The notes under the pieces were generated by a model. The model was given only the letters and a program-made list of their open reading frames with translations. It had not been told where the DNA came from and did not search any database. The position numbers and the translations under genes were made by a program. DNA of 64,000 nt, taken from positions 248,001-312,000 of the forward strand of contig CANUEZ040000209.1 in NCBI GenBank assembly GCA_948099385.1, in the 5' to 3' direction. The stretch comes from Fasciola hepatica. Its lineage: Eukaryota; Platyhelminthes; Trematoda; Plagiorchiida; Fasciolidae. Positions 52,923 through 63,927 of this stretch are shown here, in pieces; the stretch's first letter is position 1, and each line of letters starts with the position of its first letter.

Positions 52923-54616
52923 CGAGAATTTGGTTGTTACCGTTCAAAGCGAAAGCGAAAGCCGTTGCCAATTTGGGGATTGTGCTATATCATGTATTGT
53001 ATATGTTGAACAAAGCGTTGAGACCCATATCGGATAGCCTTGTGGTTTGGGTGTTCTACTGACATTCGTTCACCCCAACCCTTGTTCGTGTCCCCGTGTG
53101 GGCTCTGTCCATGTGCAATGCACATGATTCCCTTAGCGGATCAAACAGCTGTACAGTGCTTCCATCATTTTCAATGGTCAGTTCAGTGTTCAAGCTGCAT
53201 GGAGAATCATATTATACAAATCTACTCTGCTACTGCTCTATTGCATTGTATGAGCAATCTGTGTGGGGATTGTTCATAAAGGAATGCCTTTGTTTTACTT
53301 AGGCCCATAAATAGAGAAGTGATGGAACATAGGATTGGATCGGTGTGCGAGAATTTGGTTGTTACCGTTCAAAGCGAAAGCGAAAGCCGTTGCCAATTTG
53401 GGGATTGTGCTATATCATGTATTGTATATGTTGAACAAAGCGTTGAGACCCATATTGGATAGCCTTGTGATTTGGGTGTTCGACTGACAATCATTCACCC
53501 CAACCCTTGTTCGTGTCCCCGTGTGGGCTCTGTCCATGTGCAATGCTCATGATTCCCTTAGCGGATCAAACAGCTGTACAGTGCTTCCATAATTTTCAAT
53601 GGTCAGTTCAGTGTTCAAGCTGCATGGAGAATCATATTATACAAATCTACTCTGCTACTGCTCTATTGCATTGTATGAGCAATCTGTATGAATTGTTCAT
53701 AAGGGAATACCTTGGTTTTACTTAGGCCCATAAATAGAGAAGTGATGGAACATAGGATTGGATCGGTGTGCGAGAATTTGGTTGTTACCGTTCAAAGCGA
53801 AAGCGAAAGCCGAAGCCAATTTGGGGATTGTGCTATATCATGTATTGTATATGTTCCACAAAGCGTTGAGACCCATATCGGATAGCTTTGTGGTTTGGGT
53901 GTTCGACTGACATTCGTTCACCCCAACCCTTGTTCGTGTCCCCGTGTGGGCTCTGTCCATGTGCAATGCTCATGATTCCCTTAGCGGATCAAACAGCTGT
54001 ACAGTGCTTCCATAATTTTCAATGGTCAGTTCAGTGTTCAAGCTGCATGGAGAATCATATTATACAAATCTACTCTGCTACTGCTTTATTGCATTGTGTG
54101 AGCAATCTGTGTAGATTGTTCATAAAGGAATGCCTTTGTTTTACTTAGGCCCATAAATAGAGAAGTGATGGAACATAGGATTGGATCGGTGTGCGAGAAT
54201 TTGGTTGTTACCGTTCAAAGCGAAAGCGAAAGCCGAAGCCAATTTGGGGATTGTGCTATATCATGTATTGTATATGTTGAACAAAGCGTTGAGACCCATA
54301 TGGGATAGCTTTGTGGTTTGCGTGTTCGACTGACATTCGTTCACCCCAACCCTTGTTCGTGTCCCCGTGTGGGCTCTGTCCATGTGCAATGCACATGATT
54401 CCCTTAGCGGATCAAACAGCTGTACAGTGCTTCCATCATTTTCAATGGTCAGTTCAGTGTTCAAGCTGCATGGAGAATCATATTATACAAATCTACTCTG
54501 CTACTGCTCTATTGCATTGTATGAGCAATCTGTGTGGATTGTTCATAAGGGAATGCCTTGATTTTACTCAGGCCCATAAATAGAGAAGTGATGGAACATA
54601 GGATTGGATCGGTGTG
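52923..54616 (+). repeat. Satellite units 126-129
   Basis: Four units. Two near 52961 and 53388 carry CCGTTGCC, an allele otherwise concentrated at 19-25 kb and seen near 30951. Two units, near 53110 and 54381, carry the perfect dyad. The unit near 53850 has TTCCACAAAGC. Confidence 0.92.
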
Positions 54617-55887
54617 CGAGAATTTGGTTGTTACCGTTCAAAGCGAAAGCGAAAGCCGAAGCCAATTTGGGGATTGTGCTATATCATGTATTGTATATGT
54701 TGAACAAAGCTTTCAGACCCATATCGGATAGCCTTGAGGTTTGCGTGTTCGACTGACATTCGTTCACCCCAACCCTTGTTCGTGTCAACGTGTGGGCTCT
54801 GTCCATGTGCAATACACATGATTCTCTTAGCGGATCAAACAGCTGTACAGTGCTTCCATAATTTTCAATGGTCAGTTCAGTGTTCAAGCTGCATGGAGAA
54901 TCATATTATACAAATCTACTCTGCTGCTGCTCTATTGCATTGTATGAGCAATCTGTGTAGATTGTTCATAAGGGAATACCTTGGTTTTACTTAGGCCCAT
55001 AAATAGAGAAGTGATGGAACATAGGATTGGATCGGTGTGCGAGAATTTGATTGCTACCGTTCAAAGCGAAAGCGAAAGCCGAAGCCAATTTGGGGATTGT
55101 GCTATATCATGTATTGTATATGTTGAACAAAGCGTTGAGACCCATATCGGATAGCTTTGTGGTTTGGGTGTTCGACTGACATTCGTTCACCCCAATCCTT
55201 GTTCGTGTCCCCGTGTGGGCTCTGTCCAAGTGCAATGCTCATGATTCCCTTAGCGGATCAAACAGCTGTACAGTGCTTCCATCATTTTCAATGGTCAGTT
55301 CAGTGTTCAAGCTGCATGGAGAATCATATTATACAAATCTACACTGCCTTTGCTCTATTGCATTGTATGAGCAATCTGTGTGGGGCTTGTTCATAAGGGA
55401 ATGCCTTGGTTTTACTTAGGCCCATAAATAGAGAAGTGATGGAACATAGGATTGGATCGGTGTGCGAGAATTTGGTTGTTACCGTTCAAAGCGAAAGCGA
55501 AAGCCGAAGCCAGTTTGGGGATTTTGCTATATGATGTTGTGAATATGTTGAACAAAGCGTTGAGACCCATATCGGATAGCCTTGTGGTTTGGGTGTTCGA
55601 CTGACAATCATTCACCCCAACCCTTGTTCGTGTCCCCGTGTGGGCTCTATCCATGTGCAATGCTCATGATTCCCTTAGCGGATCAAACAGCTGTACAGTG
55701 CTTCCATCATTTTCAATGGTCAGTTCAGTGTTCAAGCTGCATGGAGAATCATATTATACAAATCTACTCTGCTACTGCTCTATTGCATTGTATGAGCAAT
55801 CTGTGTGGATTGTTCATAAGAGAATGCCTTTGTTTTACTTAGGCCCATAAATAGAGAAGTGATGGAACATAGGATTGGATCGGTGTG
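54617..55887 (+). repeat. Three-unit block, copy 1 (recurs at 57580)
   Basis: Three units with private markers: GTCAACGTG, AATACACATG and CTGCTGCTGC in the first; TTTGATTGCTACC and TCCAAGTGC in the second; and TTTTGCTATATGATG, TTGTGAATATG and CTCTATCCATG in the third. The same three units occur in the same order 2,963 bp downstream. The four units between the copies do not match the units that follow the second copy, so this is a dispersed three-unit block and not a full seven-unit higher-order repeat. Confidence 0.85.
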
Positions 55888-57579
55888 CGAGAATTTGGTT
55901 GTTACCGTTGAAAGCGAAAGCGAAAGCCGAAGCCAGATTGGGGATTTTGCTATATCATGTATTGTATATGTTGAACAAAGCGTTGAGACCCATATCGGAT
56001 AGCCTTGTGGTTTGGGTGTTCGACTGACATTCGTTCACCCCAACCCTTGTTCGTGTCCCCGTGTGGGCTCTGTCCATGTGCAATGCTCATGATTCCCTTA
56101 GCGGATCAAACAGCTGTACAGTGCTTCCATAATTTCCAATGGTCAGTTCAGTGTTCAAGCTGCATGGAGAATCATATTATACAAATCTACTCTGCTACTG
56201 CTCTATTGCATTGTATGAGCAATCTGTGTAGATTGTTCATAAGGGAATGCCTTGGTTTTGCTTAGGCCCATAAATAGAGAAGTGATGGAACATAGGATTG
56301 GATCGGTGTGCCAGAATTTGATTGTTACCGTTCAAAGCGAAAGCGAAAGCCGAAGCCAATTTGGGGATTGTGCTATATCATGTATTGTATATGTTGTACA
56401 AAGCGTTGAGACCCATATCGGATAGCTTTGTGGTTTGGGTGTTCGACTGACAATCATTCACCCCAATCCTTGTTCGTGTCCCCGTGTGGGCTCTGTCCAT
56501 GTGCAATGCTCATGATTCCCTTAGCGGATCAAACATCTGTACAGTGCTTCCATAATTTTCAATGGTCAGTTCAGTGTTCAAGCTGCATGGAGAATCATAT
56601 TATACAAATCTACTCTGCTACTGCTCTATTGCATTGTATGAGCAATCTGTGTGGGGATTGTTCATAAGGGAATACCTTGGTTTTACTTAGGCCCATAAAT
56701 AGAGAAGTGATGGAACATAGGATTGGATCGGTGTGCGAGAATTTGGTTGTTACCGTTCAAAGCGAAAGCGAAAGCCGAAGCCAATTTGGGGATTGTGCTA
56801 TATCATGTATTGTATATGTTGAACAAAGCGTTGAGACCCATATCGGATAGCCTTGTGGTTTGGGTGTTCGACTGACATTCGTTCACCCCAACCCTTGTTC
56901 GTGTCCCGTGTGGGCTCTGTCCATGTGCAATGCTCATGATTGCCTAGCGGATCAAACAGCTGTACAGTGCTTCCATAATTTTCAATGGTCAGTTCAGTGT
57001 TCAAGCTGCATGGAGAATCATATTATACAAATCTACTCTGCTACTGCTCTATTGCATTGTATGAGCAATCTGTGTGGATTGTTCATAAGGGAATGCCTTG
57101 GTTTTACTTAGGCCCATAAATAGAGAAGTGATGGAACATAGGATTGGATCGGTGTGCGAGAATTTGGTTGTTACCGTTCAAAGCGAAAGCGAAAGCCGAA
57201 GCCAATTTGGGGATTGTGCTATATCATGTATTGTATATGTTGAACAAAGCGTTGAGACCCATATCGGATAGCTTTGTGGTTTGGGTGTTCGACTGACAAT
57301 CATTCACCCCAATCCTTGTTCGTGTCCCCGTGTGGGCTCTGTCCAAGTGCAATGCTCATGATTCCCTTAGCGGATCAAACAGCTGTACAGTGCTTCCATA
57401 ATTTTCAATGGTCAGTTCAGTGTTCAAGCTGCATGGAGAATCATATTATACAAATCTACTCTGCTACTGCTCTATTGCATTGTATGAGCAATCTGTGTGG
57501 ATTGTTCATAAGGGAATGCCTTGATTTTACTTAGGCCCATAAATAGAGAAGTGATGGAACATAGGATTGGATCGGTGTG
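55888..57579 (+). repeat. Satellite units 133-136
   Basis: Four units. The unit at 56311-56735 (GTGTGCCAGAATTTGATTG and ATGTTGTACAAAGC) recurs 3,388 bp later at 59699-60123. The unit at 56736-57156 is a 421-bp member of the subfamily with CCCGTGTGGG and GATTGCCTAGCGG that dominates 60.5-62.2 kb. Confidence 0.9.
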
Positions 57580-58852
57580 CGAGAATTTGGTTGTTACCGT
57601 TCAAAGCGAAAGCGAAAGCCGAAGCCAATTTGGGGATTGTGCTATATCATGTATTGTATATGTTGAACAAAGCTTTCAGACCCATATCGGATAGCCTTGT
57701 GGTTTGCGTGTTCGACTGACATTCGTTCACCCCAACCCTTGTTCGTGTCAACGTGTGGGCTCTGTCCATGTGCAATACACATGATTCCCTTAGCGGATCA
57801 AACAGCTGTACAGTGCTTCCATAATTTTCAATGGTCAGTTCAGTGTTCAAGCTGCATGGAGAATCATATTATACAAATCTACTCTGCTGCTGCTCTATTG
57901 CATTGTATGAGCAATCTGTGTAGATTGTTGATAAGGGAATACCTTGGTTTTACTTAGGCCCATAAATAGAGAAGTGATGGAACATAGGATTGGATCGGTG
58001 TGCGAGAATTTGATTGCTACCGTTCAAAGCGAAAGCGAAAGCCGAAGCCAATTTGGGGATTGTGCTATATCATGTATTGTATATGGTGAACAAAGCGTTG
58101 AGACCCATATCGGATAGCTTTGTGGTTTGGGTGTTCGACTGACATTCGTTCACCCCAATCCTTGTTCGTGTCCCCGTGTGGGCTCTGTCCAAGTGCAATG
58201 CTCATGATTCCCTTAGCGGATCAAACAGCTGTACAGTGCTTCCATCATTTTCAATGGTCAGTTCAGTGTTCAAGCTGCATGGAGAATCATATTATACAGA
58301 TCTACTCTGCAACTGCTCTATTGCATTGTATGAGCAATCTGTGTGTGGATTGTTCATAAGGGAATGCCTTGATTTTACTTAGGCCCATAAATAGAGAAGT
58401 GATGGAACATAGGATTGGATCGGTGTGCGAGAATTTGGTTGTTACCGTTCAAAGCGAAAGCGAAAGCCGAAGCCAGTTCGGGGATTTTGCTATATGATGT
58501 TGTGAATATGTTGAACAAAGCGTTGAGACCCATATCGGATAGCTTTGTGGTTTGGGTGTTCGACTGACAATCATTCACCCCAACCCTTGTTCGTGTCCCC
58601 GTGTGGGCTCTATCCATGTGCAATGCTCATGATTCCCTTAGCGGATCAAACAGCTGTACAGTGCTTCCATCATTTTCAATGGTCAGTTCAGTGTTCAAGC
58701 TGCATGGAGAATCATATTATACAAATCTACTCTGCTACTGCTCTATTGCATTGTATGAGCAATCTGTGTGGGGCATGTTCATAAGGGAATGCCTTGGTTT
58801 TACTTAGGCCCATAAATAGAGAAGTGATGGAACATAGGATTGGATCGGTGTG
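57580..58852 (+). repeat. Three-unit block, copy 2 (matches 54617)
   Basis: Repeats the three-unit marker set of 54617-55887 at an offset of 2,963 bp. Differences include GTGTAGATTGTTGATAAGG near 57928, a GTGTGTGGATTG length allele near 58340 in the second unit, and a two-base longer GTGTGGGGCATG in the third. The match stops at the next unit, which is of the CGTAAAGCCTCG type. Confidence 0.85.
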
Positions 58853-60546
58853 CGAGAATTTGGTTGTTACCGTTCAAAGCGAAAGCGAAAGCCGAAGCCA
58901 GTTTGGGGATTGTGCCATATCATGTATTGTATATGTTCCACAAATCGTTGAGACCCATATCGTAAAGCCTCGTGGTGTGGATGTTCGACTGACATTCGTT
59001 CACCCCAACCCTTGTTCGTGTCCCCGTGTGGGCTCGGTCCATGTGCAATGCTCATGATTCCCTTAGCGGATCAAACAGCTGTACAGTGCTTCCATAATTT
59101 TCAATGGTCAGTTCAGTGTTCAAGCTGCATGCAGAATCATATTATACAAATCTACTCTGCTACTGCTCTATTGCATTGTATGAGCAATCTGTGTGGATTG
59201 TTCATAAAGGAATACCTTGGTTTTACTTAGGCCCATAAATAGAGAAGTGATGGATTATAGGATTGGATCGGTGTGCGAGAATTTGGTTGTTACCGTTCAA
59301 AGCGAAAGCGAAAGCCGAAGCCAATTTGGGGATTGTGCTATATCATGTATTGTATATGTTGAACAAAGCGTTGAGACCCATATGGGATAGCCTTGTGGTT
59401 TGCGTGTTCGACTGACATTCGTTCACCCCAACCCTTGTTCGTGTCCCCGTGTGGGCTCTGTCCATGTGCAATGCACATGATTCCCTTAGCGGATCAAACA
59501 GCTGTACAGTGCTTCCATAATTTTCAATGGTCAGTTCAGTGTTCAAGCTGCATGGAGAATCATATTATACAAATCTACTCTGCTACTGCTCTATTGCATT
59601 GTATGAGCAATCTGTGTGGATTGTTCATAAGGGAATGCCTTGATTTTACTCAGGCCCATAAATAGAGAAGTGATGGAACATAGGATTGGATCGGTGTGCC
59701 AGAATTTGATTGTTACCGTTCAAAGCGAAAGCGAAAGCCGAAGCCAATTTGGGGATTGTGCTATATCATGTATTGTATATGTTGTACAAAGCGTTGAGAC
59801 CCATATCGGATAGCTTTGTGGTTTGGGTGTTCGACTGACAATCATTCACCCCAATCCTTGTTCGTGTCCCCGTGTGGGCTCTGTCCAAGTGCAATGCTCA
59901 TGATTCCCTTAGCGGATCAAACAGCTGTACAGTGCTTCCATCATTTTCAATGGTCAGTTCAGTGTTCAAGCTGCATGGAGAATCATATTATACAAATCTA
60001 CTCTGCTACTGCTCTATTGCATTGTATGAGCAATCTGTGTGGGGATTGTTCATAAGGGAATACCTTGGTTTTACTTAGGCCCATAAATAAAGAAGTGATG
60101 GAACATAGGATTGGATCGGTGTGCGAGAATTTGGTTGTTACCGTTCAAAGCGAAAGCGAAAGCCGAAGCCAATTTGGGGATTGTGCTATATCATGTATTG
60201 TATATGTTGAACAAAGCGTTGAGACCCATATCGGATAGCCTTGTGGTTTGGGTGTTCGACTGACAATCATTCACCCCAACCCTTGTTCGTGTCCCCGTGT
60301 GGGCTCTGTCCATGTGCAATGCTCATGATTCCCTTAGCGGATCAAACAGCTGTACAGTGCTTCCATAATTTTCAATGGTCAGTTCAGTGTTCAAGCTGCA
60401 TGGAGAATCATATTATACAAATCTACTCTGCCACTGCTCTATTGCATTGTATGAGCAATCTGTGTGGATTGTTCATAAGGGAATGCCTTGATTTTACTTA
60501 GGCCCATAAATAGAGAAGTGATGGAACATAGGATTTGATCGGTGTG
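58853..60546 (+). repeat. Satellite units 140-143
   Basis: Four units. The first carries TTCCACAAATCG with CGTAAAGCC. The second has the last perfect dyad, at 59463. The third (59699-60123) is the second copy of the 56311 unit, differing at a few positions such as CCAAGTGC versus CCATGTGC. The ACAATCATTC allele is frequent. Confidence 0.9.
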
Positions 60547-62234
60547 CGAGAATTTGGTTGTTACCGTTCAAAGCGAAAGCGAAAGCCGAAGCCAATTTGG
60601 GGATTGTGCCATATCATGTATTGTATATGTTGAACAAATCGTTGAGACCCATATCGTAAAGCCTCGTGGTTTGGGTGTTCGACTGACATTCGTTCACCCC
60701 AACCCTTGTTCGTGTCCCGTGTGGGCTCTGTCCATGTGCAATGCTCATGATTGCCTAGCGGATCAAACAGCTGTACAGTGCTTCCATAATTTTCAATGGT
60801 CAGTTCAGTGTTCAAGCTGCATGGAGAATCATATTATACAAATCTACTCTGCTACTGCTCTATTGCATTGTATGAGCAATCTGTGTGGATTGTTCATAAG
60901 GGAATGCCTTTGTTTTACTTAGGCCCATAAATAGAGAAGTGATGGAACATAGGATTGGATCGGTGTGCGAGAATTTGGTTGTTACCGTTCAAAGCGAAAG
61001 CGAAAGCCGAAGCCAATTTGGGGATTGTGCTATATCATGTATTGTATATGTTGAACAAAGCGTTGAGACCCATATCGGATAGCCTTGTGGTTTGGGTGTT
61101 CGACTGACAATCATTCACCCCAACCCTTGTTCGTGTCCCCGTGTGGGCTCTGTCCATGTGCAATGCTAATGATTCCCTTAGCGGATCAAACAGCTGTACA
61201 GTGCTTCCATAATTTTCAATGGTCAGTTCAGTGTTCAAGCTGCATGGAGAATCATATTATACAAATCTACTCTGCTACTGCTCTATTGCATTGTATGAGC
61301 AATCTGTGTTGGGATTGTTCATAAGGGAATGCCTTGATTTTACTTAGGCCCATAAATAGAGAAGTGATGGAACATAGGATTTGATCGGTGTGCGAGAATT
61401 TGGTTGTTACCGTTCAAAGCGAAAGCGAAAGCCGAAGCCAGTTTGGGGATTGTGCCATATCATGTATTGTATATGTTGAACAAATCGTTGAGATCCATAT
61501 CGTAAAGCCTCGTGGTTTGGGTGTTCGACTGACATTCGTTCACCCCAACCCTTGTTCGTGTCCCCTGTGGGCTCTGTCCATGTGCAATGCTCATGATTGC
61601 CTAGCGGATCAAACAGCTGTACAGTGCTTCCATAATTTTCAATGGTCAGTTCAGTGTTCAAGCTGCATGGAGAATCATATTATACAAATCTACTCTGCTA
61701 CTGCTCTATTGCATTGTATGAGCAATCTGTGTGGATTGTTCATAAGGGAATGCCTTGATTTTACTTAGGCCCATAAATAGAGAAGTGATGGAACATAGGA
61801 TTTGATCGGTGTGCGAGAATTTGGTTGTTACCGTTCAAAGCGAAAGCGAAAGCCGAAGCCAATTTGGGGATTGTGCCATATCATGTATTGCATATGTTGA
61901 ACAAATCGTTGAGACCCATATCGTAAAGCCTCGTGGTTTGGGTGTTCGACTGACATTCGTTCACCCCAACCCTTGTTCTTGTCCCGTGTGGGCTCTGTCC
62001 ATGTGCAATGCTCATGATTGCCTAGCGGATCAAACAGCTGTACAGTGCTTCCATAATTTTCAATGGTCAGTTCAGTGTTCAAGCTGCATGGAGAATCATA
62101 TTATACAAATCTACTCTGCTACTGCTCTATTGCATTGTATGAGCAATCTGTGTGGATTGTTCATAAGGGAATGCCTTTGTTTTACTTAGGCCCATAAATA
62201 GAGAAGTGATGGAACATAGGATTGGATCGGTGTG
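60547..62234 (+). repeat. 421-bp subfamily cluster
   Basis: Units at 60547, 61393 and 61814 are 421 bp and share GTGCCATATC, AAATCGTTGAG, CGTAAAGCCTCG, loss of one C before TGTGGG and GATTGCCTAGCGG, a further one-base loss. The unit between them, at 60968, is an ordinary 425-bp type. The ends of the units before 60547, 61393 and 61814 also share GGATTTGATCGG, so the duplicated segment began upstream of my arbitrary unit start. Two one-base deletions restore a fused 126-codon open frame in each of the three units; I treat it as chance. Confidence 0.85.
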
Positions 62235-63927
62235 CGAGAATTTGGTTGTTACCGTTCAAAGCGAAAGCGAAAGCCGAAGCCAATTTGGGGATTGTGCTAT
62301 ATCATGTATTGTATATGTTGAACAAAGCGTTCAGACCCATATCCCATAGCCTTGTGGTTTGGGTGTTCGACTGACAATCATTCACCCCAACCCTTGTTCG
62401 TGTCCCCGTGTGGGCTCTGTCCATGTGCAATGCTCATGATTCCCTTAGCGGATCAAACAGCTGTACAGTGCTTCCATAATTTTCAATGGTCAGTTCAGTG
62501 TTCAAGCTGCATGGAGAATCATATTATACAAATCTACTCTGCTACTGCTCTATTGCATTGTATGAGCAATCTGTGTGGATTGTTCATAAGGGAATGCCTT
62601 TGTTTTACTTAGGCCCATAAATAGAGAAGTGATGGAACATAGGATTGGATCGGTGTGCGAGAATTTGGTTGTTACCGTTCAAAGCGAAAGCGAAAGCCGA
62701 AGCCAATTTGGGGATTGTGCTATATCATGTATTGTATATGTTGAACAAAGCGTTGAGACCCATATCGGATAGCCTTGTGGTTTGGGTGTTCGACTGACAT
62801 TCGTTCACCCCAACCCTTGTTCGTGTCCCTGTGTGGGCTCTGTCCATGTGCAATGCTCATGATTCCCCTAGCGGATCAAACAGCTGTAGAGTGCTTCCAT
62901 CATTTTCAATGGTCAGTTCAGTGTTCAAGCTGCATGGAGAATCATATTATACAAATCTACTCTGCCACTGCTCTATTGCATTGTATGAGCAATCTGTGTG
63001 GGGCATGTTCATAAGGGAATGCCTTGGTTTTACTTAGGCCCATAAATAGAGGAGTGATGGAACATAGGATTGGATCGGTGTGCGAGAATTTGGTTTTTAC
63101 CGTTCAAAGCGAAAGCGAAAGCCGAAGCCAATTTGGGGATTGTGCTATATCATGTAGTGTATATGTTGAACAAAGCGTTGAGACCCATATCGGATAGCCT
63201 TCTGATTTCGGTGTTCGACTGACATTCGTTCACCCCAACCCTTGCTCGTGTCCCCGTGTGGGCTCTGTCCATGTGCAATGCTCATGATTCCCTTAGCGGA
63301 TCAAACAGCTGTACAGTGCTTCCATAATTTTCAATGGTCAGTTCAGTGTTCAAGCTGAATGGAGAATCATATTATACAAATCTACTCTGCTACTGCTCTA
63401 TTGCATTGCATGAGCAATCTGTGTAGATTATTCATAAGGGAATGCCTTGGTTTTACTCAGGCCCATAAATAGAGAAGTGATGGAACATAGGATTGGATCG
63501 GTGTGCGAGAATTTGGTTGTTACCGTTCAAAGCGAAAGCGAAAGCCGAAGCCAATTTGGGGATTGTGCTATATCATGTATTGTATATGTTGAACAAAGCG
63601 TTGAGACCGATATTGGATAGCCTTGTGATTTCGGTGTTCGACTGACATTCGTTCACCCCAACCCTTGTTCGTGTCCCCGTGTGGGCTCTGTCCATGTGCA
63701 ATGCTCATGATTGCCTAGCGGATCAAACAGCTGTACAGTGCTTCCATAATTTTCAATGGTCAGTTCAGTGTTCAAGCTGCATGGAGAATCATATTATACA
63801 AATCTACTCTGCTACTGCTCTATTGCATTGTATGAGCAATCTGTGTGGATTGTTCATAAAGGAATGCCTTTGTTTTACTTAGGCCCATAAATAGAGAAGT
63901 GATGGAACATAGGATTGGATCGGTGTG
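62235..63927 (+). repeat. Satellite units 148-151
   Basis: Four complete units. The last has GATTGCCTAGCGG without the companion C deletion (63681 keeps CCCC), so the two changes of the 421-bp subfamily are separable. The unit near 63195 shares GCCTTCTGATTTCGG with the pair at 52080. Confidence 0.92.

Larger units (their letters stand above)
41262..59479 (+). other. Dispersed set of 15 perfect 17-bp dyads (CATGTGCAATGCACATG)
   Basis: The majority unit has CATGTGCAATGCTCATG, an inverted repeat with one mismatch. A T-to-A change gives CATGTGCA-A-TGCACATG, with perfect eight-base arms around one base. Perfect copies start at 41262, 42108, 42531, 43377, 43800, 44646, 45494, 45917, 46342, 48459, 48884, 50575, 53110, 54381 and 59463. 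None occurs to the left of 41262. Near misses are CATGTGCAACGCACATG near 40416 and CATGTGCAATACACATG near 54825 and 57768. Twelve of the 15 units also carry TTTGCGTG about 80 bases upstream, so they share descent. A dyad of this size could bind a dimeric protein, but no known operator or binding site is recognised. The change also removes a minus-strand TGA, which lengthens a chance open frame there. Confidence 0.85.

Noticed and set aside
54617..60546. Complete seven-unit higher-order repeat of 2,963 bp
   Set aside because: Only three of the seven units match at that lag, so it is a dispersed block and not a full higher-order repeat.
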